In this document: piece by piece, positions 63,256-64,000 of the stretch | How the letters are laid out: each line of letters begins with the position of its first letter | Position numbering within the stretch: position 1 is the first letter of the stretch | NCBI RefSeq assembly: GCF_902459535.1 | Contig: NZ_LR699554.1 | Coordinates: forward strand, 3,224,001-3,288,000 | Source of the DNA: Paraburkholderia dioscoreae | GTDB lineage: Bacteria > Pseudomonadota > Gammaproteobacteria > Burkholderiales > Burkholderiaceae | Direction: 5' to 3' | Length of the DNA: 64,000 bases | Notes under the pieces: model-generated | The model's input: only the letters and a program-made list of their open reading frames with translations | Told to the model about the DNA's origin: nothing | Databases searched by the model: none | Program-made: the position numbers and the translations under genes

Positions 63256-63624
63256 GCACTATTTGAGTTGAACGCGACATCGATGCGACATAGTAGGTCC
63301 GTACGCGGGATCAACGAGCCGAGCCGTTGTCGGGGCGGCGACCGTTCGCTATCGATAGAGTTGACGGTTCCTTCCGGGCCGAAAGTACGCATTCGCCGAT
63401 ATCACAGCAGCCGTTCACGATTGCCGCTCTCGAAGACCGCAGTGCTGGAGTGAGCGGGTACGCCGACATCAACATGCGATTGTCGGCTCAGGCCGACGAA
63501 GCCCCAGTAACCGGGGCAGACGGCTGTCAGCTGCCAGAGCGGAACTAACGCCCGAACGTCCATGTGCGAATGAGACCCCGATTAGAAGCCCCCGGCTAGC
63601 CACACCGCATCCCACACCCACCTC
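63256..63624. other. Intergenic region
   Basis: About 370 bases between convergent genes. No supported gene, repeat or terminator with a U-tract was seen. Confidence 0.4.
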
Positions 63625-64000
63625 CTATCCCACCTCAACACGATTACGGCCCAACTTCTTCGCCCTGTAGAGCGCCCTATCCGCGCGTTTCATCAACGCA
63701 TCTACGTCGCGCTCGCCTTCCGCGCGCGTGACCACGCCGATGCTAACGGTAAACGGAATCGGCTTCAGATGCCACGCATGCTCGAAATCCTGCTGTTCAA
63801 TACGCTGGCGCAGTTCCTCCGCGAACCTACGCACAAGATCGGCATCTGCGCCGGGCAGTGCCGCGACAAACTCCTCGCCTCCCCAGCGGGCGAACAGATT
63901 GGATTCGTGCGTAATCGACATACCGACCTTTGCGAGCACACGCAGAACCTCGTCGCCGATATCATGGCCATAGCTGTCGTTGATCTTCTTGAAGAAATCA
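63625..64000 (-). CDS. Diguanylate cyclase GGDEF domain (partial)
   Basis: The frame runs in from the right window edge and encodes the C-terminal 124 residues of a GGDEF protein: DFFKKINDSYGHDIGDEVL, active-site WGGEEF, PFTVSIGV and ALYRAKKLGRNRV. The motif GGEEF is catalytically competent. The N-terminal sensory part lies outside the window. Confidence 0.85.
   Translation of the reverse strand, partial: DFFKKINDSYGHDIGDEVLRVLAKVGMSITHESNLFARWGGEEFVAALPGADADLVRRFAEELRQRIEQQDFEHAWHLKPIPFTVSIGVVTRAEGERDVDALMKRADRALYRAKKLGRNRVEVG

Overview
The window is high-GC DNA with the gene content of a Burkholderiaceae member, most likely Paraburkholderia. Pointers are the acetoin operon with its AcoR, phasins, a second RpoD-type sigma factor with a stand-alone FabZ, and the abundance of sigma-54 enhancer-binding proteins. 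Many genes are paralogs of housekeeping genes (rpoD, fabZ, lipA), which would fit a secondary chromosome; that is an inference. No rRNA, tRNA, CRISPR array or intact insertion sequence was seen.

Layout. 1-5 kb: end of a short-chain dehydrogenase, a triple-BON protein, an AhpD-like protein, small hypotheticals, a basic ribbon-helix-helix protein, a prolyl 4-hydroxylase-like oxygenase and a lipoprotein. 5-9 kb: a di-haem cytochrome c peroxidase/MauG-like lipoprotein beside a large phosphoesterase. 9.1-13.9 kb: an AT-rich gap, then a four-gene chaperone-usher fimbrial operon. 14-18.4 kb: a methyltransferase coupled to a phasin-like gene, then fabZ and rpoD paralogs.

18.6-30.5 kb is the most unusual block. 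Three transcription units each begin near the same 17-bp operator, TGATAA-N5-TTATCA. One is a spermidine-synthase-like gene. The second is a thioredoxin-like/HPr-like/spermidine-synthase-like operon. The third is a decayed spermidine-synthase-like gene followed by six genes for a hydrogenase-4-like membrane complex (hyfBCEFGI). The large subunit of that complex has lost its nickel-binding cysteines, so it should be an energy-converting-hydrogenase-related (Ehr) complex and not a hydrogenase. The HPr-like protein has Asn at the catalytic His15 position and Asp at the Ser46 position.

30.6-36.3 kb: a LysR regulator divergent from a HAD hydrolase and class II aldolase, then a receiver-domain protein, a phasin, a manganese catalase and an SRPBCC protein. 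36.4-44.1 kb: acoXABC-lipA, driven from a well-matched sigma-54 promoter, with divergent acoR. 44.4-52.3 kb: a second AcoR-like regulator, pqqA, pqqD (no pqqB, pqqC or pqqE), a periplasmic binding protein fused to cytochrome c, a PQQ alcohol dehydrogenase whose active site has the extra Asp typical of lanthanide enzymes, and an aldehyde dehydrogenase. pqqA, the dehydrogenase and the aldehyde dehydrogenase each have their own sigma-54 promoter, so this looks like an alcohol-oxidation regulon feeding the same C2 metabolism as the aco operon.

52.4-57.3 kb: an arsenic operon, arsR-arsI-acr3-arsC-arsH-MFS-arsN2, covering inorganic and methylated/organic arsenic. 57.4-64 kb: a GGDEF remnant, an ABC-F ATPase, several GNAT acetyltransferases and a partial diguanylate cyclase. 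One acetyltransferase (62722-63255) is preceded by a 27-codon reading frame with five consecutive His codons and then an intrinsic terminator. This is the arrangement of a histidine-responsive attenuator in front of an acetyltransferase.
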